Positions 10,531 to 19,661 are shown, counted from the stretch's first letter. The stretch is DNA of 64,000 nucleotides from Bacteroidia bacterium (GCA_025059535.1 JANXCX010000002.1:43324-107323), one strand, 5' to 3'. Program-made: numbers and translations. Notes: generated by a model not told the origin, from the sequence alone.

Positions 10531-11163
10531 ATGCCAACCCTAGTAATTGGTTCGGCTGAGCGTCTAGCGGCGCTTATGGCGGGGGTTGGGCGGCGCTGGC
10601 AGCCAGACCTATGGGAATGGCCTAGCCGCACCGCGCCTAATTGGTCTTTCTACGAAGTGATTGTGGATTTAGAGGCCGATGAGCGGCCCTCGCCGGCCTT
10701 TCAGCTTCTGCCTGGCCAGGCCTTGTGGGTATTCCAAAGTGTTCGTAAACCCCTAGCGGCCATCCTTCCAGACCAAAGGTGGTGGCCTAGGGCAGTGGGT
10801 GTAAATCTTCTACCGGGCTTTTGTGAGCGGGAGGTAGTGGAAGCCACTGCCCTCACGACGGCCGCTTGGGAGCGGTTCAAGGCTTGGGAGCCCCACAGCC
10901 TGCGCGTGCCAGACCAGGTGGGCCTTGTAAGCGCCCGCCTCCTTTGCCTCATTCTGAATGAAGCCCTCTGGCTAGCCGCAGAAGGAGGGGTAAGCCTAGA
11001 AACGCTGGACACCGCCGTACAGTTGGGACTTAATTACCCCTATACCATTTCACAGTGGGGCCAGCGTATCGGCTGGTCCCACGTACGGGCTATTGTGGAA
11101 GCCCTTCAGGCCGAATACGGGGCAGGCGTCTATGCCGTAGCGCCGTTTTTACGCGCTAAGTAG
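10531..11163 (+). CDS. 3-hydroxyacyl-CoA dehydrogenase C-terminal-domain protein with degenerate NAD domain
   Basis: About 210 residues. The second half matches the helical C-terminal domain of 3-hydroxyacyl-CoA dehydrogenases: VPDQVGLVSARLLCLILNEA, then an EGGVSLETLDTAVQLG segment, an NYP turn and a final helix. The first half is short and, after MPTLVIGSAER, lacks the GxGxxG dinucleotide-binding loop and the usual catalytic region. It may be non-catalytic or use another ligand. The gene is divergent from metK, and its last 34 bases overlap the 3' end of the M16 peptidase gene on the other strand. Function unknown. Confidence 0.65.
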   Translation: MPTLVIGSAERLAALMAGVGRRWQPDLWEWPSRTAPNWSFYEVIVDLEADERPSPAFQLLPGQALWVFQSVRKPLAAILPDQRWWPRAVGVNLLPGFCEREVVEATALTTAAWERFKAWEPHSLRVPDQVGLVSARLLCLILNEALWLAAEGGVSLETLDTAVQLGLNYPYTISQWGQRIGWSHVRAIVEALQAEYGAGVYAVAPFLRAK

Positions 11164-12365
11164 TGCAAGCACACGCGCCGAGCCGGCGTAAGATAAGTGC
11201 GCACCGCGCGGGCTAAATCGGCTGCCGTAAGGGTTTGATAAGGCCTCAGCGGATCCTCGTACCACTCCGGATGCCCTGCCAGTACAGCATGGACAAGCGC
11301 TAAGGCCTTGTCTAAGACCTTCTCCCGCTGCCGATGAACCTGGAGATACCGCTTTGGGCGGTAAAGAGCTAAAACCTCCTCTAAATCCGCCTCCTTGAGC
11401 GCCTCCAGGGCCGCTTCCAAAGCCGCTTCGTATGCTGCGGGGGCTACGCCGGCGTTTAGGTAGCCCTCTATCACCCACAAGCCCCCTTGATGAAGAGACC
11501 ACACGTAGGTGACGATTCGGGAAGCTAAGCCGGCTTCTTCTACGAGCCGCTTGACCAAGAAGCCGGCGCGCGCTTCACCTAAGTAGTCATCTAATAGATC
11601 AATCGCCGGTAGGTCAGGATGCTCCAGGGGCGGCAAGCGGTAAGCCCATATAACCGCTGTTTGGGGTACGTGTGCCTCAAGGGCGATGTAGGGTGTAGGG
11701 GGTGGGAGGGTTTCGGCGGAGGGTACCTCAGGTAGCGCTGCCGCCGGCCGCACGTGGCCAAAATAGGCCTGAATAAGTCCTTCTACTTCTGCATCTAGAC
11801 GGGGCCCAGCTACGCAGAGCACCGCATGCGCCGGCGCATAGTAGGCCGAATAGAAATAGGCCAGATCCGCTAGGCTAAGCGTGAGCACCTGCTCGGGGCT
11901 TCGGCCAATCACCATCGTACCATAGGGGTGCGAGCCAAAAGCCGCTCGCGCCAAATGAAAGAATCGATCGGCATAAGGCGGATTGAGGTAGCGCTGGCGA
12001 AACTCCTCCGCCACCACCTGCTTCTGAATTTCTACCTTCTGCGGGTCTAGCTGAAGGCGAAAGAGCCGCTCCGCCTCTAATTCCAGCGCAAGCGGGAGAG
12101 CCTCCGAGGGGAAACGGGCATAATATACCGTGTAGTCCTGCCCCGTATAGGCGTTGGTACTCCCACCTACCGCCTGAAGGCGGGCATCATAGGCTATGCG
12201 ATCATCCTCAAAGAGGAGATGCTCTAAAAGATGGGCTACCCCTTCTGTGGCTTCCTCCTCGTGAGCCGCCCCCACTTTGTAGCCTAAAACAAGAGCCCCA
12301 AAAGGCCCCTCATGCGGGATAAGCGCTACGGTAAGGTCATTGGCTAAAGTATAAAGCAGACTCAT
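11130..12365 (-). CDS. M16 family zinc metallopeptidase (processing-peptidase/pitrilysin-like)
   Basis: About 411 residues with the M16 inverted zinc motif HLLEH at 45-49 (Glu48 catalytic) and the downstream Glu ligand in KQVVAEEF near 116-122. The length is a single M16 unit, so it probably works as a dimer or with a partner. No signal peptide is obvious. Its ATG overlaps the parB stop by 4 bases, making it the third gene of a parA-parB-M16 operon. Its tail overlaps the convergent dehydrogenase-like gene. Substrate unknown. A second M16-like protein lacking this motif is encoded at 28452-29708. Confidence 0.88.
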   Translation of the reverse strand: MSLLYTLANDLTVALIPHEGPFGALVLGYKVGAAHEEEATEGVAHLLEHLLFEDDRIAYDARLQAVGGSTNAYTGQDYTVYYARFPSEALPLALELEAERLFRLQLDPQKVEIQKQVVAEEFRQRYLNPPYADRFFHLARAAFGSHPYGTMVIGRSPEQVLTLSLADLAYFYSAYYAPAHAVLCVAGPRLDAEVEGLIQAYFGHVRPAAALPEVPSAETLPPPTPYIALEAHVPQTAVIWAYRLPPLEHPDLPAIDLLDDYLGEARAGFLVKRLVEEAGLASRIVTYVWSLHQGGLWVIEGYLNAGVAPAAYEAALEAALEALKEADLEEVLALYRPKRYLQVHRQREKVLDKALALVHAVLAGHPEWYEDPLRPYQTLTAADLARAVRTYLTPARRVCLHYLARKNGATA

Positions 12366-13222
12366 GATCGCAGGCCTAGACGCTCTAAAATTCGCTCAAG
12401 GTCTTCTAAGCTGGTGTAATGGATGCGTACTTCGCCTTTTCCGCTGGCCCGGTGCTTGATTTCTACAGGGGCGTGGAGGTGGTAGGTGAGGCTGTGGGCT
12501 ACCTCCCGCAAATGAATTTCGGCTGGGGTAGGTGAGGCGGCCTTAGGTGGCCGCTTAGGACGCGTCTGAGCCGCTACAAGCGCCTCTACCTCGCGCGCAC
12601 TTAGACCTTTGGCCTGAATAAGCCGAAAAATTTGCAATTGGGCTTCAGGCGTCTCTAAGGCCAGAAGCGGTCGGGCCTGGCCCTCCGAGAGCGTACCCTC
12701 TTTGAGGGCCTTTTGTATTTCGGGCGGCAAGCGTAACAGGCGTAGGGTATTCGTCACGGCGGGACGACTTTTGCCTACATATTGGGCTACGGCTTCTTGG
12801 CTCAGACCGCACTCTTCTATAAGCCTTTTATAGGCTAAGGCCAGTTCTATGGGATTGAGGTCTTGGCGTTGGACATTCTCTACGAGGGCGAGGGCTAAAA
12901 GCTGCGTGTTATCTGCCGTCCGCACGTAGGCAGGGATGTGGGTAAGGCCCGCTAACTGGGCCGCACGCCAGCGCCGTTCCCCCGCAATCAACTGGTACTT
13001 ATCCCCCACCGGCCGTACGGTAATTGGCTGAATCAAACCATGCTGGCGTATAGAGTCGGCCAGCTCCTGTAAATCCTCTGCCTTGAGGTCCAAGCGGGGC
13101 TGATAGGGATTAGGCTCAATTTGGCTTACCGGAATCTCCTGGACGCTGTGGGAGGTAGCTATGACGCTTTCCTCTATAGGCAAAATGGCCCCCAGCCCCC
13201 GACCCAATCCACGCGGCTTCAT
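12362..13222 (-). CDS. parB: Chromosome-partitioning protein ParB
   Basis: CTP-dependent parS-binding clamp that acts with ParA in chromosome segregation. The 286 residues begin with the typical [12 protein letters not shown]. The CTP-binding GERRWRA motif is at 81-87, followed by a helix-turn-helix around [16 protein letters not shown]. The C-terminal dimerisation region follows a basic Pro-rich linker. The start overlaps the parA stop by 4 bases. I looked for a canonical parS (TGTTTCACGTGAAACA-like) in the window and found none. Confidence 0.93.
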   Translation of the reverse strand: MKPRGLGRGLGAILPIEESVIATSHSVQEIPVSQIEPNPYQPRLDLKAEDLQELADSIRQHGLIQPITVRPVGDKYQLIAGERRWRAAQLAGLTHIPAYVRTADNTQLLALALVENVQRQDLNPIELALAYKRLIEECGLSQEAVAQYVGKSRPAVTNTLRLLRLPPEIQKALKEGTLSEGQARPLLALETPEAQLQIFRLIQAKGLSAREVEALVAAQTRPKRPPKAASPTPAEIHLREVAHSLTYHLHAPVEIKHRASGKGEVRIHYTSLEDLERILERLGLRS

Positions 13223-14004
13223 GCAGGGATAGGAATATTATTGCGCTCTAAAATCTCGGCGGCGAGGTTGAGGTAGTCCTGGGCCCCGCGTGAATTCACA
13301 TCGTATTGAATCACGGGCTTGCCATGGCTGGGTGCCTCGCTGAGCCGAGCATTCCGCTGAATTACCGTCCGAAATACCACTCCTTCAAAGTGATGGGACA
13401 CCTCTTCTACAACCTGACGGGAAAGGCGTAGCCGTGTATCGTGCATCGTCAGCAAAATGCCTTCTATAGTAAGGCTGGGGTTGAGCCGCTGCTGAACTAT
13501 CTTAATGGTATTGAGAAGCTTGCCTAGGCCCTCCAAGGCAAAGTATTCGCACTGAACGGGTATAAGTACGCTGTCCGCCGCCACAAGGGCATTTACCGTA
13601 ATAAGCCCTAATGAAGGCGCACAATCTAAAAAAATGAAATCGTAGGCCCCCCGGATGGGCTCTATAGCCTTACGCAGACGGAATTCCCGCTGAGGTAGGT
13701 TAATCATATCCACCTCTGCGCCTACGAGGTCTATATGAGCAGGAATGAGGTGGAGATTCTCTAGCCCTGGCATCCGGTGGATAAGCGGGTGAGGGTCGGG
13801 CAGATTGCCTAAGATCACATCATAAATCGTTTGGGTGACGTTGCGCGGGTCTATACCGAGGCCAGACGTGGCATTAGCCTGCGGATCCACATCAATAAGG
13901 AGCACCTTAAACTCATATACGGCTAAAGAAGCGGCGAGGTTGATAGCGGTGGTTGTTTTGCCTACGCCGCCCTTCTGGTTTGCGATGGCAATTACCTTGC
14001 CCAT
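13219..14004 (-). CDS. parA: Chromosome-partitioning ATPase ParA (Soj)
   Basis: Deviant Walker ATPase for chromosome segregation. It has 261 residues with the deviant Walker A motif KGGVGKTT at 11-18, DVDPQANAT as the Walker A' region, and [11 protein letters not shown] as Walker B. Short N-terminus, as in chromosomal Soj-type proteins rather than plasmid ParA with an added DNA-binding domain. It heads the parA-parB-M16 operon and is divergent from a lipoprotein gene, with only 43 bases between the two start codons. Confidence 0.93.
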   Translation of the reverse strand: MGKVIAIANQKGGVGKTTTAINLAASLAVYEFKVLLIDVDPQANATSGLGIDPRNVTQTIYDVILGNLPDPHPLIHRMPGLENLHLIPAHIDLVGAEVDMINLPQREFRLRKAIEPIRGAYDFIFLDCAPSLGLITVNALVAADSVLIPVQCEYFALEGLGKLLNTIKIVQQRLNPSLTIEGILLTMHDTRLRLSRQVVEEVSHHFEGVVFRTVIQRNARLSEAPSHGKPVIQYDVNSRGAQDYLNLAAEILERNNIPIPA

Positions 14005-14013
14005 ATTTCCCTA

Positions 14014-14021
14014 CAAAGCTA
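14014..14021 (-). promoter_or_regulatory. Bacteroidota -7 box before parA
   Basis: On the minus strand TAGCTTTG, an exact match, ends 9 bases before the parA ATG. It sits in a 43-base divergent intergenic region shared with the neighbouring plus-strand gene. Confidence 0.6.
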
Positions 14022-14034
14022 CGGAAAGGCTAGC

Positions 14035-14042
14035 GTACTTTG
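14035..14042 (+). promoter_or_regulatory. Degenerate -7 box before the solute-binding lipoprotein
   Basis: GTACTTTG, keeping the TTTG core, ends 5 bases before ATG 14048. It supports that start over the long upstream extension of the open frame into parA antisense. Confidence 0.4.
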
Positions 14043-14047
14043 CGGCG

Positions 14048-15598
14048 ATGATTTTGCAAAAAGGGTGGAAATGGCTCGGGGTAATTGGGCTGTTGAGTCA
14101 GTGCCGGTCGGGGGGGGACCCGCCGCCTGGGGTGTTACGGGTAGCGCTCTTCAGCCCTTACAGCAGTTTGGATCCGATTTATGCGCGGGATTTAGTCAGC
14201 GTTTGGCTTACCCAGCAGCTTTTTCGGGGGCTAGTAACCTATGACACAATGCTACGGCTTGTGCCCGATGCAGCCGCACGGTGGGAGGTTTCACCCGATA
14301 GACGACGCTATCGCTTCTTTCTCAGGCGGAATTTGAGCTATGCGGGGTATCCTCACCGCTACCTAAAGGCCCAGGATGTGGTGTATAGCTGGCACCGGCT
14401 GGCTCATCCGCAGTGGGCTTCGCCCGGCCGCTACCTTTTTCGGGGTATTATCGTTGGCTGGGAGGCCTACGAAAAGCAGACGGCTTCAACTATTAGGGGC
14501 TTACGGGCGCTGAATGACTCGGTGGTGGAAGTAGAGCTAGAGCGGCCGTATAGCCTTTTTCTTCACCTTTTGACGCTTCCGTATGCGGCGGTGGTACTAC
14601 CTGAGGCGGTGGAGCGGCTGGGGCGGCGCTTTGCGCAGCAGCCAGTAGGCCTGGGCCCCTTTCAGCTAATTTATGAGGTGCCAGGGCGCCTCGTTGTACT
14701 CAAGCGCCGCCTACCTAAGGTAGGACGGGTAGAAAAGCTCGTCTTCCGCTGGTATCCTAATCGGCTACAGGCTTGGTTGGCCCTACAGCGGGGCGAAATA
14801 GATGCCTTAGAAGGGCTGGACATAGGCTTGCGCTACCTCCTGCGGCGCGATACCAGCTGGAAGCGCTGGGCCTACCTCGTGCAGGTGCCCCAGCTAGGCA
14901 TAGAGTATTTAGGCCTAGATACACGGCCCATTAGTCCTTTAGGTGAGGTGTCGCTGCGCCGTGCGTTATCGGCGCTGGTAAAACGCTGCCGCGTAGCCGA
15001 AACCTTATGGCCCGATCTAGTCCAACCGGCCCATACCTTCATACCCCCTGCGCTCTTAGCCTGGATTCCTGACAGCGAGGCTGACCCGCCTGACTCAGCC
15101 CTAGTAGCCCGCCTAAGTCAGCTTTCCCTTACCCTTTACGCTGCACCGGCTTTTAGAGAACTCTGTGAATACCTGCAGGCCTGCCTCAAGCAGCAGGGCG
15201 TGCCTTTGCGTATAGAATACCTTTTGGGCCCTTCCCTGCGCGAGTTTCTCAATAAAGGCCAAATAGCTCTGTGGAAAGCCAGTTGGCTAGCCGACTTCCC
15301 TGAAGGTGAAAATTTCCTTTTGCTTTTTGAATCGTCTCAGCAAGCTCCCAAAGGCCCAAATACTTTTAGGCTAGCTAATGAAGAACTTGATGCGTATATT
15401 CAAGCAAGCCGGCAGGAGTCAGATCCTTTTTGTAGGAAGATCCTATATAGCATAGCTGAAGAGCTTTTGCAGTACCATGTGCCCGCTATTCCTCTCTATC
15501 ACGGGCAGGCTATATGGGTTTTACATCGGCGTGTGCAGGCTTTTCCGCGTAGCGCACTGGCGGTATGGCTGCCCCTACACGAAGTGGTATGTGAGTAA
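14048..15598 (+). CDS. Family 5 extracellular solute-binding lipoprotein (peptide/dipeptide type)
   Basis: Periplasmic binding component resembling DppA/OppA. From ATG 14048 it has 516 residues and a lipoprotein signal ending LLSQC, with Cys19 as the lipid-modified residue. The open frame extends upstream to 13835, but that part is antisense to parA and would bury the signal. SBP_5 hallmarks include PDAAARWEVSPDRRRYRF near the N-terminus, a central DVVYSWHRL segment, and a C-terminal HVPAIPLYHGQAIW. No permease or ATPase genes of this transporter type are beside it, so it is an orphan here. Ligand unknown. Confidence 0.85.
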   Translation: MILQKGWKWLGVIGLLSQCRSGGDPPPGVLRVALFSPYSSLDPIYARDLVSVWLTQQLFRGLVTYDTMLRLVPDAAARWEVSPDRRRYRFFLRRNLSYAGYPHRYLKAQDVVYSWHRLAHPQWASPGRYLFRGIIVGWEAYEKQTASTIRGLRALNDSVVEVELERPYSLFLHLLTLPYAAVVLPEAVERLGRRFAQQPVGLGPFQLIYEVPGRLVVLKRRLPKVGRVEKLVFRWYPNRLQAWLALQRGEIDALEGLDIGLRYLLRRDTSWKRWAYLVQVPQLGIEYLGLDTRPISPLGEVSLRRALSALVKRCRVAETLWPDLVQPAHTFIPPALLAWIPDSEADPPDSALVARLSQLSLTLYAAPAFRELCEYLQACLKQQGVPLRIEYLLGPSLREFLNKGQIALWKASWLADFPEGENFLLLFESSQQAPKGPNTFRLANEELDAYIQASRQESDPFCRKILYSIAEELLQYHVPAIPLYHGQAIWVLHRRVQAFPRSALAVWLPLHEVVCE

Positions 15599-15607
15599 AG
15601 CTTTACT
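15594..15607. repeat. 14-bp perfect palindrome spanning two convergent stop codons
   Basis: AGTAAAGCTTTACT is perfectly self-complementary and contains the TAA stops of both convergent genes. With no loop it is a poor hairpin, so a terminator role is doubtful. Confidence 0.4.
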
Positions 15608-16865
15608 TATTCTGCGGCTGAGTAGGAAGGTTCGGCGTGGACTCGGGCGAAACTATCAAATTCATTTTTACCTGATAGGGTAAGTTGAGAATGCCCGCGT
15701 ACTCATCAAAGAAGTGCTGATAGTTAGGGACATCCACAACAAACTCTGGCCTACACTCCCAAACGAAACGCTCACATTCTCCCCATAATATAACGCGCCA
15801 GTGGTATATGCCTGGTGAGAGGGGTAGAAGGGGCAGCTTATAGATAACTTCGTAACGCCCTGGTTCAAGTACTTGCCGCAGACTCTTTATCCAGCCGGAC
15901 CATAAAAGCCTTCCCGCAGAGTCAAATAAATTCACCTCATAATGCCAGGCGTAGATAGGTTCAAATACATCTAGCACAAAGGCTATCTCGGTGGTATCTA
16001 AGTGACAGAGGGTATGAGGCGTCTTGTCGGAATTAAGCAGATACCAATAAAAGGACTCCGCTTTTCCCCTGAATTCGGACTGAAAAGTAGGCCGACTGAG
16101 ACTACCTAAAAGGGCTTTTTCGTACGCATCCACGACTTCCAGCGTAGGCCCAATAGCTTGAAGGCGCCCGCCTTCTAGCCACATCGTGCGGTGGCATATC
16201 TGCTTGATCAGGTTCATCTGGTGCGATACAAATAAGACAGTACGTCCAGAGCCTTTAGATACTTCTTCCATTTTACCTAGGCATTTTTTCTGAAATTCGA
16301 TATCGCCTACGGCCAGTACCTCATCCACTAAAAGAATTTCTGGCTCTAAATGAGCAGCAATAGAGAAAGCTAAACGGGCTCGCATACCTGGGGAATACTT
16401 TTTCATAGGGGTGTCAATGAAGTCTTTTATACCTGCGAATTCAATTATGGCATCTATTTTGCGCTTGATTTCGTTCCGCTTCATTCCGAGTAGAATGCCG
16501 TTGAAGTATATGTTTTCGCGGCCAGTTAGGTCTTCATGAAAGCCAGTGCCTACTTCTAAGAGGCTGCTGACACGGCCATAGATTTCAGCGTAGCCTTCGG
16601 TAGGTTCGGTAAGGCGGCTAAGAAGCTTAAGCAGCGTGGTTTTACCGGCTCCGTTACGGCCGATAATCCCCAGTACTTCCCCCTGCTTTACTTCAAAACT
16701 CACCTCCCGCAGGGCCCAGAAAAGCACCGACCGCGTTTGTCGGAAAAGATCCCAAGGACGCCAGAAATAGTGACTTAGGCGGTCTCGCAGCGTATTATAG
16801 CGAACTTCTCCTGAACGCCGATAGGCTTTTCCAAGACCTACTGCGCGTATGGCCAGATGACTCAT
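15603..16865 (-). CDS. wzt: Polysaccharide ABC exporter ATPase (Wzt) with C-terminal domain
   Basis: ATPase of an O-antigen/teichoic-acid type ABC-2 exporter. The nucleotide-binding domain has Walker A GRNGAGKTT at 69-77, signature KYSPGMRARLAF and Walker B EILLVDEVLAVGD. An extra C-terminal domain of about 150 residues (after residue 260) fits the Wzt_C beta-sandwich that recognises the sugar chain. The start overlaps the wzm stop by 4 bases. The pair looks more AT-rich than its surroundings by eye, suggesting transfer. No glycosyltransferases are adjacent. Confidence 0.9.
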   Translation of the reverse strand: MSHLAIRAVGLGKAYRRSGEVRYNTLRDRLSHYFWRPWDLFRQTRSVLFWALREVSFEVKQGEVLGIIGRNGAGKTTLLKLLSRLTEPTEGYAEIYGRVSSLLEVGTGFHEDLTGRENIYFNGILLGMKRNEIKRKIDAIIEFAGIKDFIDTPMKKYSPGMRARLAFSIAAHLEPEILLVDEVLAVGDIEFQKKCLGKMEEVSKGSGRTVLFVSHQMNLIKQICHRTMWLEGGRLQAIGPTLEVVDAYEKALLGSLSRPTFQSEFRGKAESFYWYLLNSDKTPHTLCHLDTTEIAFVLDVFEPIYAWHYEVNLFDSAGRLLWSGWIKSLRQVLEPGRYEVIYKLPLLPLSPGIYHWRVILWGECERFVWECRPEFVVDVPNYQHFFDEYAGILNLPYQVKMNLIVSPESTPNLPTQPQNK

Positions 16866-17674
16866 ATAGCGTCATTTAGTAAACGCTCTACCTTCTTGAA
16901 GTAGAATAAGCCTCCTGTAAATACTACAGAAACCATGAGTAGGCTAGCCCAAAAAAGTGCCGGAATCTTGCCTTGACCGAATAGGCACCAACGAAATCCC
17001 TCTACAATACCTACCATAGGATTGAGCGCGTAGAGCCATTGCCAAGCCTCAGGCAGAATTGAAGTAGGATAGACTATGGGAGTCAAAAATAGACCCAGTT
17101 GAATAAAGAATGGGAGAACATATTGGACGTCGCGATAAAGATAGTTGATCGAAGATAGCCAAAGTCCCAGACTAAGAGCCGTAAATAAAGTAACTATCGA
17201 GAAGAAGGGAAAAAATATAATGCGCCAGCTTATTGGGAAGCCATACCACAGGATAAGTCCGCTAAGGGCGATGAAGGATATAAGAAAATCTACACCACCC
17301 ACCGCAGCTTTAGCTAGGGGAAGGATGATCCGTGGAAAATATACCTTAGTGATGAGATGCGAATAGTGTACGAGTGACTGACTAGCCTGAGTGAGAGCCG
17401 TGGCAAAATAGTTCCATACAATCATACCACTAAATGTAAAAAGGGGATAGGGAAGGTTATCAGAAGGTACTTTTACAAGCTTACCCAAAATGAAGCTGAA
17501 TATAGCCACGGCCGAAAGCGGCTGCAGAATAGCCCATAGGATGCCTAAGGTGGCTTGTTTATAACGCACCTTGAAGCTGACGATTATGAAGGCATATAAA
17601 AGATCGCGATACTGCCACACCTCTTGAAGCTCTAAGGTGAGGGGTCTCCCGGCACGTATTACCTGTGGCTTCAA
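16862..17674 (-). CDS. wzm: Polysaccharide ABC exporter permease (Wzm)
   Basis: ABC-2 type inner-membrane permease of 270 residues with six predicted membrane segments. The N-terminal stretch RDLLYAFIIVSFKVRYKQA, then GILWAILQPL, is characteristic of Wzm/TagG proteins. The start is a TTG at 17674, chosen because an exact TACCTTTG box ends 5 bases upstream and the N-terminus matches the family from there. Forms the exporter with wzt, which it overlaps by 4 bases. Confidence 0.9.
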   Translation of the reverse strand: MKPQVIRAGRPLTLELQEVWQYRDLLYAFIIVSFKVRYKQATLGILWAILQPLSAVAIFSFILGKLVKVPSDNLPYPLFTFSGMIVWNYFATALTQASQSLVHYSHLITKVYFPRIILPLAKAAVGGVDFLISFIALSGLILWYGFPISWRIIFFPFFSIVTLFTALSLGLWLSSINYLYRDVQYVLPFFIQLGLFLTPIVYPTSILPEAWQWLYALNPMVGIVEGFRWCLFGQGKIPALFWASLLMVSVVFTGGLFYFKKVERLLNDAI

Positions 17675-17679
17675 CGGAC

Positions 17680-17687
17680 CAAAGGTA
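17680..17687 (-). promoter_or_regulatory. Bacteroidota -7 box before wzm
   Basis: On the minus strand TACCTTTG ends 5 bases before the TTG start of wzm. An exact match that supports use of TTG as a leaderless start. Confidence 0.65.
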
Positions 17688-17704
17688 CAATAATTCGGCG
17701 TTCA

Positions 17705-19156
17705 TTGTACCTTAAGAGGGTGGTGCAACAGTACGATTTGGTAATTGTAGGGGGTGGGGCTGCTGGCTTTGCCGGGGCTATGCGGGCCATGGACCTAGGA
17801 AAGAAAATCCTTTTGATTGAGAAAAATCGTATCGGTGGTGCGGCTATTTTCAACGGTGCCCTGGCTTCTAAGACCTGGTGGGAACTGGCTAAAGATTTTG
17901 ACAAGCTTTTTCTCACAGATAGGGGATATAAAGTCAAAGAATACACTTTTTCCATAGAAACCTTTCGCACCATTGTCGCTCAAGCGGTAGAGGAACGCTA
18001 CCAGCAAATGATGCGCCAGATTCAGTACTACCAGCAACTTGGCCTGCTTGATTTAGTGTATGGGCAAGCTGAATTCCTTGATCCGCATGTATTACGGGTC
18101 CAGCCGCACAGCGCACCGGCCTTTCTGGTACAGGCTAAATACTTTCTGTTGGCTACTGGCAGCCGGCCGCGCACCCTGTCCTATCTACCTGTAGATGGTC
18201 GCTACGTCTTCACGAGCGATCATTTAGACAGCCTTCAGGAGTTTCCTTCTGATCTCCTCATTATCGGCTCGGGTGTGATAGGCTGTGAGTTTGCTACGAT
18301 TCTCTCCACCTTCCCTCGGGTGCGGGTGACGATGATAGAAAAAGCCCCGCGCATTCTACCCTATGAGGACCCAGATATCTCGGAGGTAGTTATGCAAAAT
18401 CTCAGCGAATGCAACGTACGTTTCTTTACCCAGTCTCAACTGAAAGAGCTGCGGGTAGAAGATTCTGGGCGAATTCGCTATGTGGTGGAGCAGGCTAGAG
18501 GCGGCATACGAGAGGAGACGGCCTCCCACGTTTTGGTGGCGATTGGACGTGTGCCGAATACAGAGGGCTTGGGCCTGGAGCGGATAGGCATAGAAGTAGA
18601 TTCCAACGGGTATATAGTTACCCACCTCACCCAGACTTCCGTGCCTCATATTTTCGCTGTGGGCGATCTGGATAACCATCAGGCGGGTTTTGTGAATGTA
18701 GCGGAGCAGGAGGCCCGCTATGCGGTAGAACGCATGTTTGGTCGGGTGCGTCGACCCCTAGAGTATGACCACATCTCCTGGATTATGTTTCTTCGGCCTG
18801 AGGTCGCAGGGGTAGGCCTGAATGAACAACGCGCACGGGAGGAGGGCTACGCCTATCGCGTTGTGCGGTATAATTACGAGCTTACGGCGCGCGGCATTGC
18901 GATGCGCACGAAGCGAAGTTTCCTAAAGCTAATTACTACCGATGAGGCAGACCCTTATATTTTAGGGTGCCGCGCCGTTGGACCGCAGGCTTCCACTATT
19001 ATTGGGATGGTAGCCCTAATGATACGCTTTTCGCGACGGGTAAGCGATTTGTGCAGTATCCTTCAGCCGCATCCTTCCCTTACGGAAGGCATCCAAGAAT
19101 GTGCACGCGCCCTTTTAGGCGAAGCCATCTTCAAGCCTGAGCTTCACATAGAATAG
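17705..19156 (+). CDS. Dihydrolipoamide dehydrogenase-like flavoprotein lacking the redox-active cysteines
   Basis: Pyridine-nucleotide-disulfide oxidoreductase fold, about 483 residues. FAD-binding DLVIVGGGAAGFAGA is at the N-terminus, a second Rossmann motif LLIIGSGVIGCEFA in the middle, FAVGDLD for FAD, and a C-terminal dimerisation domain ending HPSLTE. In true lipoamide dehydrogenases GGTCLNVGC holds the disulfide; here residues 44-52 read GGAAIFNGA, so both Cys are Ala (47, 52). The C-terminal His-Glu pair remains. It cannot use a dithiol mechanism; NAD(P)H:acceptor or transhydrogenase-like activity is possible. The start is TTG 17705; GTG at 17720 is an alternative. Confidence 0.82.
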   Translation: MYLKRVVQQYDLVIVGGGAAGFAGAMRAMDLGKKILLIEKNRIGGAAIFNGALASKTWWELAKDFDKLFLTDRGYKVKEYTFSIETFRTIVAQAVEERYQQMMRQIQYYQQLGLLDLVYGQAEFLDPHVLRVQPHSAPAFLVQAKYFLLATGSRPRTLSYLPVDGRYVFTSDHLDSLQEFPSDLLIIGSGVIGCEFATILSTFPRVRVTMIEKAPRILPYEDPDISEVVMQNLSECNVRFFTQSQLKELRVEDSGRIRYVVEQARGGIREETASHVLVAIGRVPNTEGLGLERIGIEVDSNGYIVTHLTQTSVPHIFAVGDLDNHQAGFVNVAEQEARYAVERMFGRVRRPLEYDHISWIMFLRPEVAGVGLNEQRAREEGYAYRVVRYNYELTARGIAMRTKRSFLKLITTDEADPYILGCRAVGPQASTIIGMVALMIRFSRRVSDLCSILQPHPSLTEGIQECARALLGEAIFKPELHIE

Positions 19157-19166
19157 GGGCTTGCCC

Positions 19167-19661
19167 TTAGTTTTGTGCTCGCTGGGTTTGCCGCAACCAT
19201 TCCAGCGTGGCCTTAGGGCCTTCGCTCGGAGAAACCTGACGCGCCACATGGGCTATTCGGCCCTCAGGGTCTATGACAACAATGTCTCGACTACAGAGCC
19301 CAAAAAATCGCTTAACCTGGAAGTATTCGGCTATCTGGCCTTCTTTATCTACAATAAGTGGCACTTTGAGACAGTGTTTCTGCTTGAAGGCTTTATGACT
19401 TTTAGCATCTTGAGTACTTACGCCAAAAACCCTTGCGCCAATCTCCTCATAGGCTGGCAAGAGACGGGTGAATTCCTTAGCCTCTTGCGTACAGCCTGGC
19501 GTATCGTCATGCGGGTAAAAGAAGAGCACAACCCACTTGCCTCTAAGTTGGCTAAAGCTATACTGACGTCCTTCTTCATCCGAAAAAGTCAGCTTCTCGG
19601 CTACTTTTTGGCCTACCTGTCCCATAACGAAGCCACTTAGAAGGGAAAGTATGCGCCACAT
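19167..19661 (-). CDS. bcp: Bcp/PrxQ-type peroxiredoxin, probably exported
   Basis: Thiol peroxidase reducing hydroperoxides. The catalytic segment FFYPHDDTPGCTQEA contains the peroxidatic Cys, followed by GVSTQDAKSHKAF and a VPLIVDKEGQ segment, as in the AhpC/TSA Bcp branch. The second Cys five residues after the first, used for resolution in many Bcp proteins, is absent (Ala-Lys there), so it is 1-Cys or uses a distant Cys. From ATG 19661 (164 residues) the N-terminus looks like a signal peptide ending VMG before Gln; a start at 19625 would give a cytoplasmic form of about 152 residues. Confidence 0.88.
   Translation of the reverse strand: MWRILSLLSGFVMGQVGQKVAEKLTFSDEEGRQYSFSQLRGKWVVLFFYPHDDTPGCTQEAKEFTRLLPAYEEIGARVFGVSTQDAKSHKAFKQKHCLKVPLIVDKEGQIAEYFQVKRFFGLCSRDIVVIDPEGRIAHVARQVSPSEGPKATLEWLRQTQRAQN

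Noticed and set aside
13835..14047. N-terminal extension of the solute-binding protein frame into parA antisense
   Set aside because: The lipoprotein signal begins at 14048 and a box precedes it; the extension would bury the signal.
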